The notes under the pieces are model-generated. The model was not told the DNA's origin. It saw nothing but the letters and a program-made list of their open reading frames with translations, and did no database searches. The position numbers and the translations under genes are program-made. A stretch of 64,000 bases of DNA from Flavobacterium fontis (GTDB taxonomy: Bacteria; Bacteroidota; Bacteroidia; Flavobacteriales; Flavobacteriaceae): contig NZ_FQVQ01000006.1 in the NCBI RefSeq assembly GCF_900129405.1, forward strand, positions 62,001 through 126,000, read 5' to 3'. Numbering within the stretch: the first letter of the stretch is position 1; each line of letters opens with the position of its first letter. Positions 1 to 7,744 of this stretch are shown here, piece by piece.

Positions 1-408
1 TGAATACATTAATCCCAAAAGCAAGGAAATCACAAATATAAAAACCGTCGACAAACCCGAAAACACCAAGACCGTCAAGAACTTAGAGAGGACAAATTCT
101 TTCTTACTCATCCCGTCAATCAAGTTCTGTTTTAAGGTGCCGTACGTGTATTCATTGGCCATCATCGAAACAATCACCAAAGCCAAAAAAATCTTCGGCG
201 ACGCCCCAATGTAGCTGTTCAAATGCCAAATGTAGGGGAAGTTAAAAATACCCTGCTCGGAAGCATCAAAGTGTATAGGACCCAAATCAAACTCAATCGA
301 GGCAATCAGTGCAATCAAACTCAAAATTCCAAAATAGGTCAGGGTCAAGATGCGACTCGCGCGATTCAACCAAATTTTCTGTAATTCTATGGCTAATAAA
401 CGTTTCAT
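1..408 (-). CDS. ABC transporter permease (partial, 3' end beyond window)
   Basis: N-terminal 136 residues of an ABC-2 type integral membrane subunit; the rest runs off the left edge. It starts MKRLLAIELQKIW, a cytoplasmic amphipathic start typical of ABC-2 permeases, followed by a hydrophobic segment at about residues 20-40, a conserved NEYTYGTLKQNLIDGMSK stretch near residue 88 (the E-x-x-x-G-T cytoplasmic element common in this family) and another membrane segment beginning near 112. Its ATG lies three bases after the stop of the ATPase gene at 412-1311, so the two are one operon and very likely one exporter. Substrate cannot be told from sequence. Confidence 0.85.
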   Translation of the reverse strand, partial: MKRLLAIELQKIWLNRASRILTLTYFGILSLIALIASIEFDLGPIHFDASEQGIFNFPYIWHLNSYIGASPKIFLALVIVSMMANEYTYGTLKQNLIDGMSKKEFVLSKFLTVLVFSGLSTVFIFVISLLLGLMYS

Positions 409-411
409 GTC

Positions 412-1311
412 TTAGGATTTTGTTTCGGTTAAGGTTAAAAATTGCTGTTCCAACGAGCGTTTGCGTTCCATCAAGTGATGCACGTAAATCCCGCGCTCAC
501 TCAAAAATTTGTTCAACAAACCGGCATCCAAGCCGCTTTTCGCCTGAACCACTACGGTATCTTGTTCAAGGGTAATCGAACTCAAATCGGGATACTGGGC
601 CAAGGCCGTTTGCAGTGCTTCGAGCGAGGCTGACCGTAATTCCCAATAACTCTGTTGCGATCCCATGCCTGCAACCGTACCCGAATACAATACTTTTCCA
701 TATTGCAAAACCAAAACATGTGAACACACTTTTTCCACTTCGTCCAATAAGTGCGAAGCCAATAATATCGTCGTTCCTTGCGAAGCGATCAACTGAATTA
801 TTTCGCGAATCTGTCGTATCCCTTGCGGATCTAAACCGTTGGTGGGTTCGTCCAAAATCAAAATCTCAGGGTCGTTCAACAAGGCCGAAGCAATCGCCAA
901 CCGCTGTTTCATTCCCAACGAAAAGGTGCGAAACTTACTGTCTTTGCGCTCCCACAAGCCCACAAGTTCCAATTTCTCCTGCACTTTGTGGTACCCGATG
1001 CCTTTGATTTTACACACCAGCTCCAAGTTTTGCTGTGCCGACATATAGGGATAAAAATTGGGACGTTCAATGATGGCCCCCACTTTCTTCAAAGCTTCGT
1101 GGGTAGGCAATTTTCCATCAAACCAAGCATAGTCGCCCGAACTGCGGTTAACCACATTCAACACGATACCCAGGGTAGTAGATTTTCCCGATCCATTCGG
1201 ACCCAATATCCCGTAAACGTTGCCTTTTTGAATGTCCAACGACAAATCATTCACCGCATGCACGCGGCCATACCGTTTGTTTAAATTCCGAATCGATAGT
1301 ATTGTTTCCAA
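412..1311 (-). CDS. ABC transporter ATP-binding protein
   Basis: Complete 299-residue nucleotide-binding subunit that powers the permease encoded directly downstream. Walker A GPNGSGKST is at residues 37-45, the signature SLGMKQ at 131-136, Walker B LILDE at 151-155 and the D-loop GLD at 159-161; a SHLLDE switch histidine follows. The C-terminal 80 or so residues are the accessory tail typical of ABC-2 (CcmA/multidrug-type) ATPases. The start is a TTG codon: in-frame codons upstream reach a stop without an ATG, and METILSIRNLNKRYG matches the normal family N-terminus. Function is export of an unknown substrate, from family membership only. Confidence 0.92.
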   Translation of the reverse strand: METILSIRNLNKRYGRVHAVNDLSLDIQKGNVYGILGPNGSGKSTTLGIVLNVVNRSSGDYAWFDGKLPTHEALKKVGAIIERPNFYPYMSAQQNLELVCKIKGIGYHKVQEKLELVGLWERKDSKFRTFSLGMKQRLAIASALLNDPEILILDEPTNGLDPQGIRQIREIIQLIASQGTTILLASHLLDEVEKVCSHVLVLQYGKVLYSGTVAGMGSQQSYWELRSASLEALQTALAQYPDLSSITLEQDTVVVQAKSGLDAGLLNKFLSERGIYVHHLMERKRSLEQQFLTLTETKS

Positions 1312-1730
1312 GCGTATAAAAAGTTAGGTTTATGTTTTAGACGATACAACAAACGGTTTGTTACTTGGTTGTTCATTTTTTTGGGCACTCCCCCGAATCC
1401 CGCCACGTTTTCAAAGCACTTTTGTGGTCGGGGTCCGGCTTTCGGCCGTCGCTGGCCTTGGGCTCCCGCCCCGGCCGAGCTCCCCAAGGCCTCTATCCGT
1501 AGTGCAAAAAAACGCCCGGAAAAATCGGGAGTGTAATTCATAGGTAGCTCGGGAGTTTAGGAGCTTTCTTTACCTAGAACTTGAAACCTTAAACCTAAAA
1601 AACTGCAACGCCAGGTGACGGTAGCGGCGGCTGGCTTTGTTTTTACTGCTTGAAAGGATTGACTTCGTCGAATTTTGTTTCACGCAGGAGTAGGGTACCA
1701 GGTATTTGTGTCTAAAATATGTTAACATAC
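1312..1730. other. Intergenic stretch with GC-rich block, no gene supported
   Basis: About 420 bases without a convincing gene. From roughly 1375 to 1545 the base composition jumps to GC-rich with runs such as ggcttcggcc-like and cccgccccgg tracts, unlike both the adjoining ABC genes and the AT-rich genes to the right. Short open frames run through it on both strands, but composition, low-complexity residues and lack of any start context argue against translation. Positions 1581-1597 resemble part of the heptamer element at 15752-15782. A second unusual stretch, about 1600-1690, is moderately GC-rich and ends where the AT-rich island begins. Function unknown. Confidence 0.5.
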
Positions 1731-3137
1731 TTACTGATTGAAATCCATATAAACCTCGAGTAACTGATCTATTAATTTTCTGATTATTGGAGTAGCTAAA
1801 TGAGTTTCTTTGGATTCCACATAACCTTTTCGATTAAAATCTTTGACACCCACCATCATTTTATCACCTTTCATACCAACATTAACAAATTCAATCTTAT
1901 CGTCAAGTTTTTTTGTATGACCGGCCTCTCTCACTGATGCGTACAATTTGATGAATGGGAAACGAGCTTTTTTCTTTACAACTTTAACTTTTTTCTTGCC
2001 TTCTTCGTAGAAAGGCTTTCTAACTTGAATAGGAGGATAAAATCTCTCAAAATAAAAAATTACAGTTATTTTTTTATATTTTTTTTGGTTAACAAGCGCA
2101 AGAGTAAAATACCATGTATTAGAAACTTGTCTATTCTCAATAATATCTAAATATTGGTTAAAACTTATAATTGGAAAATCTCTAAATTGAAGTTCTATGC
2201 CATCAACTTTATCTGAAATTAGAGATATTGACTGATGGAATCTTGTTTTAAAGACGTCCATAGATGAACGCCAAACTTCATAATCGTATTTATGAGTTTC
2301 TATTTTCTTGGTAGCAACTGATTGATTAAATTTCCCAATCCATTCTTTTTCTCTTTCTTCCTCATTTAAAAATTCCTCATAAATTGATGTTGTTTCATAT
2401 AATTTATCTGTAATTAATTCTATCAAAGGACTTAAGTCTTTTTTATCAGCTGCAGTTAAAGCATTATAATATCTATCTCTGTCTTCAATTCGGATGATTA
2501 TTTCTGGATATCCATTTTGTAATAAATAAAAATTCATAATTAATCTACTTATCCTCCCATTTCCATCTTCAAAAGGGTGAATCCAAGTAATCCAATGGTG
2601 AAGTATTGCTGCTTTAACTATTGGAAATATACTCGTAGTTTGATCATACCATTGATACATTTTTTCTAAATGTTCTTCCACCAATATCCATTCTGGAGGC
2701 GAATGGTCTGAATTCTTAATTTTCACATCTTTTTTTCTGCAAACTCCTGGCGCTATATTTGGTATTCCAGTAAGTAGAATTTGGTGGAGCTCCATCATAT
2801 TTCTCTTGTTTAATTTTTCATTACCATTAATTAAATCATAAAGAAAGTCAATAGCATTACTTAGAGTCTTTGCCTCTATTTGATCTTTTAAAGGTTTATC
2901 ATTTAACTCAAGATTATCTAAAATAACTTCAGTTTCTCTTAAAGTTAAAGTATTCCCCTCTATTGCATTGCTATTGTATACATGAGAAATTTTAATTTGT
3001 TTAAAGATTTTTTTCTTTAATTCAAGATTTAACCCATTTTCCCTTCTAGCATTGAGTCTGTTGACTACATTTTGAATATCTTTTATTACGCTTTTTAAAT
3101 CTTCATCAACGATGTAATTTGTAATTGGGTATTCCAT
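1731..3137 (-). CDS. Fic-domain protein (putative AMP transferase)
   Basis: 468 residues. The catalytic Fic motif HPFEDGNGR is intact at residues 187-195, with the histidine that activates the target hydroxyl and the acidic and glycine residues that hold the nucleotide phosphates. An inhibitory-helix motif S-x3-E-G (S56, E60, G61) lies N-terminal, making this a class II, self-inhibited Fic protein. The ~200 residues after the core are Lys/Tyr-rich and not recognised. Known Fic enzymes mostly transfer AMP to protein targets; the target here is unknown. The gene is markedly more AT-rich than the core genes around it and is next to a HEPN-like gene, suggesting horizontal acquisition and a possible defence or toxin role. 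Confidence 0.9.
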   Translation of the reverse strand: MEYPITNYIVDEDLKSVIKDIQNVVNRLNARRENGLNLELKKKIFKQIKISHVYNSNAIEGNTLTLRETEVILDNLELNDKPLKDQIEAKTLSNAIDFLYDLINGNEKLNKRNMMELHQILLTGIPNIAPGVCRKKDVKIKNSDHSPPEWILVEEHLEKMYQWYDQTTSIFPIVKAAILHHWITWIHPFEDGNGRISRLIMNFYLLQNGYPEIIIRIEDRDRYYNALTAADKKDLSPLIELITDKLYETTSIYEEFLNEEEREKEWIGKFNQSVATKKIETHKYDYEVWRSSMDVFKTRFHQSISLISDKVDGIELQFRDFPIISFNQYLDIIENRQVSNTWYFTLALVNQKKYKKITVIFYFERFYPPIQVRKPFYEEGKKKVKVVKKKARFPFIKLYASVREAGHTKKLDDKIEFVNVGMKGDKMMVGVKDFNRKGYVESKETHLATPIIRKLIDQLLEVYMDFNQ

Positions 3138-3290
3138 TTTTTACTTATTTGAATTAGAATTGTAATTAACTTAAAGTTGAAAGTCAAAAGTTGCGATTAA
3201 GCTCAACGATATTTTTCTTACTAAGGTAAATGTTTTATGAGTAAACTCAATGTTGAATTTATACATTTAAGCAATAGCGGCTTATTACTT

Positions 3291-5228
3291 TCAACAGTGG
3301 TTTCTTCTACTTAAATTTATATCATCCTCAATTTTAAGCAAAATGAGAATAATTATTTTGAGTATTAAATTGTAATCACTTTTATGTTTTTCACTAGATA
3401 GAGTGTTAGTACCATGCGAATATTTATTTCTTAAGTCGTATCCGTTTGTATATATCTTTTGATTTAAATAAAAATTGAAATATTTTACTTCTTCCCTAGA
3501 AAATAAAGTACTTTCAGCTAATAATTTTTTATCCTTAATTAATAAGTCAACTTCATCTCTTACGAATTTTGGATAATGCCAATAACTTAGTAATTCATTT
3601 CTATGAATTTCTCTAATAATGTATAACAAAGTAATTTTTTCAATTTCAACTATATTTTTACTATTTAACTTTAAGTAACCATCTTTAATGAGACTTTGAA
3701 TTGTATCTTTTTGATAATTAGCAAAATCATCTAAGTTGACTTTCTCGAATGTTAATAAGTCAAAGAGGTTAGAATATTTTGTTCCGTAAGTTTCTGTATG
3801 AAACAGATGACTTTGGTCTGAAAAAAATATATGTTTAAGATTTATGATTAGTCTGTCATTCGGGTAAATATACTTTATTTTATTTTTACTTGTAACTTGA
3901 CTAAATCCAATAGGTTTTGAACTTACATGTAGAAGATCTATATCTATCATTCCGTATTCAGCTAAATTTTTGTATTGTTTTAGCAGAAAATCTAAATCGG
4001 GTAATAATGTACGAATTTTATCTAATTCAGGTGTATCTGAAACTCTTAAATTAAAAATTATTTTATTAGGTACAATCATTTGATTTATATGTTCTATAAA
4101 GTAATTAATTAAAAGTTCAATTCCACTTCCTTTTCTATTTAAGTAATATTCAATGATAAGTAGTTGTAAATTTGAAAGTATTTCTTTTCTAGTAAAAAAT
4201 TCCCCTATTTCATATTCATTTTTTGATTTTAACCCAATTACACGCTCTATCACATCTAATTCACATGATTTACTAACTAAATAGATTAGTGAAGTTTCAT
4301 CAATGTAATTAAATAATGAATTGAAAGATTTGAATAAATCTACATAGTTTTCAATTCCATCTAAATATTTTTCACTGTAAATAACTTCGAATAATCCATT
4401 TTCATTTTTCAATTTTACAGGTTCATTTTGGTCTTTATTGAGTCCAACTTGAACCCTTACATTCCAAACGTGTCCACTCTCTAGTATTTCTTTATTTTGC
4501 TTCTCTGACTTTTTTTTAGCTTTGTATCTAGTTTTATCTTGAAGCTTCATTTCATTAGAATCTTTAGATTTTTCGATTAATCTTACATAATTTAAGTTGC
4601 AAAAATCTGAGTCTAGATAAGTATTTATTATGCTTTCTTTATCTTCAAGACTCAAGCTTTTAGGGAAATAATATTTACATGATTTTTTGTTATCATTTTT
4701 TTTTTCAAATTGAGAAAGCAAAATTTCAGCTGTGGTTTTGTAAGTCAATAAAAATTCACGAATCTCTTTATTGAATTTCTGAACAATCTTCTCTTGTTGA
4801 AGTATATAATTTATTTGATACGAATAATTTTCAATAATTTCAGCAAATTTTTGATTAGAGATATTTTTATAAACTGATAGTTTGCTAATTAGTTCCCAAA
4901 AGCTACCAATATAAACATTCTCTAAATCATTTATGAGAGATTCTATATTTTGGTCGTTGATTTCTATAAATCTATTTTTCAGAGTTGACCATTTTTTTTC
5001 AATAATCCCAACATAATTAATTTTATCAGTTTTACTCCATTTAGGCAAAAATAATCCGTTATCGAAATGTAGTTTTATATTGTAAATTTCGAGTATATCA
5101 TTTAAGGTTAAATTGTGTTTTAAACTTAAATTTTCTAATAGTTTTTCAGTTTTAATAAGGTTATGACTTAATGCCATATCCTCTTTCGAATAAAATACGA
5201 TTCTTTGAATTTCTTTTCTATAATTCAT
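3291..5228 (-). CDS. Unknown large protein with C-terminal HEPN-like R-x4-H motif
   Basis: 645 residues, very rich in Lys, Asn, Ile and Leu, with no signal peptide. I do not recognise the full-length family. The last ~100 residues are predicted helical and contain DLRNKYSHGT, with Arg600 and His605 in the R-x4-6-H spacing that defines the active site of HEPN ribonucleases; a hydrophobic helix follows (ILKIIILILLKIEDD). The N-terminal 500 residues are helical and of unknown function, with a basic stretch (KAKKKSEK) near residue 235. Composition matches the neighbouring Fic gene, and both are on the minus strand 153 bases apart, so they may have arrived together. RNase activity is an inference from one motif. 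Confidence 0.7.
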   Translation of the reverse strand: MNYRKEIQRIVFYSKEDMALSHNLIKTEKLLENLSLKHNLTLNDILEIYNIKLHFDNGLFLPKWSKTDKINYVGIIEKKWSTLKNRFIEINDQNIESLINDLENVYIGSFWELISKLSVYKNISNQKFAEIIENYSYQINYILQQEKIVQKFNKEIREFLLTYKTTAEILLSQFEKKNDNKKSCKYYFPKSLSLEDKESIINTYLDSDFCNLNYVRLIEKSKDSNEMKLQDKTRYKAKKKSEKQNKEILESGHVWNVRVQVGLNKDQNEPVKLKNENGLFEVIYSEKYLDGIENYVDLFKSFNSLFNYIDETSLIYLVSKSCELDVIERVIGLKSKNEYEIGEFFTRKEILSNLQLLIIEYYLNRKGSGIELLINYFIEHINQMIVPNKIIFNLRVSDTPELDKIRTLLPDLDFLLKQYKNLAEYGMIDIDLLHVSSKPIGFSQVTSKNKIKYIYPNDRLIINLKHIFFSDQSHLFHTETYGTKYSNLFDLLTFEKVNLDDFANYQKDTIQSLIKDGYLKLNSKNIVEIEKITLLYIIREIHRNELLSYWHYPKFVRDEVDLLIKDKKLLAESTLFSREEVKYFNFYLNQKIYTNGYDLRNKYSHGTNTLSSEKHKSDYNLILKIIILILLKIEDDINLSRRNHC

Positions 5229-5924
5229 GTTTTACATTTGTTCGGGTAAAATTGTTATTAAAAGATGATAATAACATTATACATTATTCATTTCCCACCC
5301 CTCTCTGCAATTTAAAAAATTCTACGACAACTCTCCTTAGTGTTTTTCCTGTTTTTTTAAGGTTTTTTTCCTCTAGGTAGTCGGTTTTTTTCCCCAAGTC
5401 ATAAAATTACAGCAAAGAAAAGTGGGGAGGGTACGGTTTTCCGTAAAGGGGCGTAAAAGGAGTTCTTATTTGGGGTGGTATAGCGCTTGCCAAAAAAGGC
5501 AACGTAAGGGGGTAGCTTCGTTCAGCGGGAGTGTACATAAAACAGCGTTGGGGTAGTTTTCATGTATTCCAAATTCTGAACGCAAACGCTAGTTTTGCCC
5601 CAAATGATGGGCTGGAGTAGGGATACGCCCTAGATACTCCATAGATACTCCATGAAAAAGCCATGAAATCGAAAACCCAAAATCATAGTCGAAAACCAGC
5701 GAAAACCAGCGAAAAAGATAAAAAAGAAATCCCCCCGTTTCGGGTCTAAAGTTTCAAGAAACCAGCTATATTTTTTTAGCAAACCCGCGCGCAACATTAT
5801 GGGATTTATACTTCTTTGGAAGCACAACTTAGGGGTAAAGTTTTTAGCTAGCTAAAAAATATAACGTCCTGTTGTCCTTTCGACGTAAGGAGAAATCCCA
5901 TCCCTATCTTCACACAACGATTGT

Positions 5925-6004
5925 TCAGGAGCTCAGCGGCTCAGCGGCTCAGCGTCTCAGCGACTCAGCATCTCAGAATCTCAGAATCTCAGCCTCTCAG
6001 CAGC
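5925..6004. repeat. Octamer array 1, ten TCAGNNNC units
   Basis: Ten head-to-tail units of exactly 8 bp, each fitting TCAGNNNC, with the three middle bases varying (GGAG, CGG, CGT, CGA, CAT, AAT, CCT, CAG classes). The array is preceded by acgattgt, the same 8 bases that precede array 3, so the arrays share a flank as well as a unit. Confidence 0.9.
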
Positions 6005-6221
6005 TTTCAATGAAAACAATCAGCTCGTCACACGATTTTACCCAACGTTATGGGATTTCTCCTAACGTCGAAATGACAATCGTATCTAAGGGCTATTGTG
6101 CTCATGAAACGAAACCTCACCTCGTTCGCATCCGGACCTAGGAGCAATTATACCTTTCCTTCAAATCCAGAAACATCATCCGTAAACAGCAGTAAATTTG
6201 TGATGTTTATGGGGTGTTTTC

Positions 6222-6269
6222 TCAGGAGCTCAGCATCTCAGCGGCTCAGAAGCTCAGCCTCTCAGCAGC
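6222..6269. repeat. Octamer array 2, six TCAGNNNC units
   Basis: Six exact-length 8-bp units fitting TCAGNNNC, followed by one degenerate unit (tcaacacc, 6270-6277). The first unit, tcaggagc, is the same as the first unit of arrays 1 and 3, suggesting a fixed start and a variable interior. Confidence 0.9.
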
Positions 6270-6438
6270 TCAACACCTATGTCCCTATGTGGTTAAATTT
6301 AATTACTACCTTATTTTACTGTGTAGTAAACTTGAAAAATGGGTTATGTTTTTAAAAACCACATAGCAACATAGTTCGCATAGCCGTTGCATGGTGCTTA
6401 ATGTAGGAGACTAGGGGAGGTTTGTCGTTGACGATTGT

Positions 6439-6478
6439 TCAGGAGCTCAGGAGCTCAGCATCTCAGCGTCTCAGGAGC
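6439..6478. repeat. Octamer array 3, five TCAGNNNC units
   Basis: Five 8-bp units fitting TCAGNNNC, preceded by acgattgt as in array 1 and ending seven bases before the tpiA stop codon. Being directly downstream of tpiA it will be transcribed with that gene unless a terminator intervenes; no separate terminator hairpin was found here. Confidence 0.9.
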
Positions 6479-6485
6479 TTATAAA

Positions 6486-7235
6486 TTAAATCGCTTCCGC
6501 AATCGCCACAAAATCGGCCACTTTCAAAGCTGCGCCACCAATCAAACCACCATCGACATCGGGTTTGGAGAATATTTCACGCGCATTGTCGGGTTTTACA
6601 CTACCGCCATACAAAATCGAAACATCTTCCGCCACTTGAGGGTAGCGTGATCGTAAGGTGTTGCGAATGAATTCATGCATTTCTTGTGCTTGATCTGGGG
6701 TCGCCGTTTCTCCCGTACCAATCGCCCAAACGGGTTCGTAAGCCAAGACAATTTGCGCCCAGTCCTTATCGTCAATATGGAACAATCCATCGCGTAACTG
6801 ATTTTCAACGACGTTAAAATGTTGTCCGTTTTGACGGTCTTTCAACTCTTCCCCAAAACAAAAAATAACGGTCATATCGTGTTTCAAAGCCGTATCTACT
6901 TTATTCGCCAAGGCGGCATCCGTTTCGTTGAAGTACGCACGACGCTCCGAGTGTCCTAGAATCACCGTATTAACCCCAATGCTTTTTAACATGGCAGCCG
7001 AAATTTCGCCGGTAAAGGCACCGCTTTCTGCTTGATGCATATTTTGAGCCGCTACCGTAATCGGTGTAAATTCAACATGATCAGCCGCCGAAGCTAAATT
7101 CACAAAGGGAGGCGCAACAATCACTTCGGCCTCAATATCGTCGGGAAGCGCGGCAATTAATTCGTTTAGGAAATCTTCTGTTTCTTCAGCATTTTTATGC
7201 ATTTTCCAGTTGCCGGCAACAATTTTTCTTCTCAT
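6486..7235 (-). CDS. tpiA: Triosephosphate isomerase
   Basis: 249 residues, the usual family length. Interconverts dihydroxyacetone phosphate and glyceraldehyde 3-phosphate in glycolysis. The catalytic residues are visible: Asn9 and Lys11 in GNWKMHK, His95 in GHSERR and the base Glu167 in YEPVWAIGTG, followed by the phosphate-binding YGGSV. The start codon overlaps the stop of the TlpA-like gene by one base (TAATG), so it is translated as the last gene of a three-gene unit with the TlpA-like and DoxX-thioredoxin genes. Confidence 0.98.
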   Translation of the reverse strand: MRRKIVAGNWKMHKNAEETEDFLNELIAALPDDIEAEVIVAPPFVNLASAADHVEFTPITVAAQNMHQAESGAFTGEISAAMLKSIGVNTVILGHSERRAYFNETDAALANKVDTALKHDMTVIFCFGEELKDRQNGQHFNVVENQLRDGLFHIDDKDWAQIVLAYEPVWAIGTGETATPDQAQEMHEFIRNTLRSRYPQVAEDVSILYGGSVKPDNAREIFSKPDVDGGLIGGAALKVADFVAIAEAI

Positions 7236-7741
7236 TATTTCAACGTTTTTAAAGTAGCATTAAGTTGTTCAAAGTCGGTTTCAATCGCCCGATAGGTTAC
7301 AATATTTCCTTCAGCATCCAAGACGATGTAGCGTGGAATCCAGTCCAAATCAATCGATTTTCCAAAACTTCCTTTCATGCCTTTTTCATCGTTCACCCAG
7401 TATTGATCGCCCGTGAGTTGGTGCTTTTCAATCCCCGCTTTCCATTTGTCAAGCCCTTTATCCATGGAGATAAATACATAATCAACATCGGGATGTGCCG
7501 CTTGCATTTCTTTGACTTTAGGCATGGCTTTGACACAGTCGCCGCACCAAGACGCCCAGATTTCGATAACCGTAATTTTCCCACGGTGGCGTTTGAGTAA
7601 GTCGCCAAACGATAATTCTTGGCCTTGTAAATCGGTTACTTTTTCTTGTTTTGTAGCCTCCGAAAATTGCTTGGGAGGGGTGCTTTGCGCACAGGATACG
7701 AGGGAAAGTAAAATCACAGCGAAAGGGATTATTTTTTTCAT
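7235..7741 (-). CDS. TlpA-like thioredoxin-fold lipoprotein
   Basis: 168 residues. A lipoprotein signal peptide ends at the lipobox cysteine, Cys17 (SLVSC), so the protein is probably anchored facing the periplasm. The rest is a TlpA/ResA-type thioredoxin fold with the redox motif WASWCGDC (Cys66, Cys69). It is likely a disulfide reductase or oxidant of envelope proteins. It sits three bases downstream of a DoxX/MauE-type membrane protein with its own thioredoxin-like domain, and that neighbour is a plausible electron-transfer partner. Substrate unknown. Confidence 0.9.
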   Translation of the reverse strand: MKKIIPFAVILLSLVSCAQSTPPKQFSEATKQEKVTDLQGQELSFGDLLKRHRGKITVIEIWASWCGDCVKAMPKVKEMQAAHPDVDYVFISMDKGLDKWKAGIEKHQLTGDQYWVNDEKGMKGSFGKSIDLDWIPRYIVLDAEGNIVTYRAIETDFEQLNATLKTLK

Positions 7742-7744
7742 ACG

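Larger units (their letters stand above)
5229..6485. other. 1.26-kb intergenic region, repeats and candidate structured DNA
   Basis: No convincing gene. From about 5400 to 5630 the plus strand is G-rich and contains a small hairpin (TTGCC 5487-5491, AAAAAA loop, GGCAA 5498-5502). Positions 5631-5652 hold an 11-bp unit (TAGATACTCCA) twice, and 5691-5716 a 10-bp unit (GAAAACCAGC) just over twice. Three arrays of an 8-bp repeat follow (listed separately). Short open frames across the arrays are products of the repeat and are not supported as genes. Confidence 0.6.

Noticed and set aside
1281..1541. 86-residue open frame on the minus strand through the GC-rich block
   Set aside because: Overlaps the start of the ABC ATPase, is low-complexity and depends on the GC-rich composition; no domain or credible start context.
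5232..5239. TACATTTG on the plus strand just outside the HEPN-like gene
   Set aside because: Points away from the minus-strand gene and has no gene downstream; likely chance.
5872..6650. Plus-strand open frames running through the octamer arrays (Ser-Ala-Ser-Gln-rich proteins)
   Set aside because: The repeating peptide is a direct consequence of the 8-bp unit, and the frames overlap tpiA or end abruptly; no signs of selection on codons.
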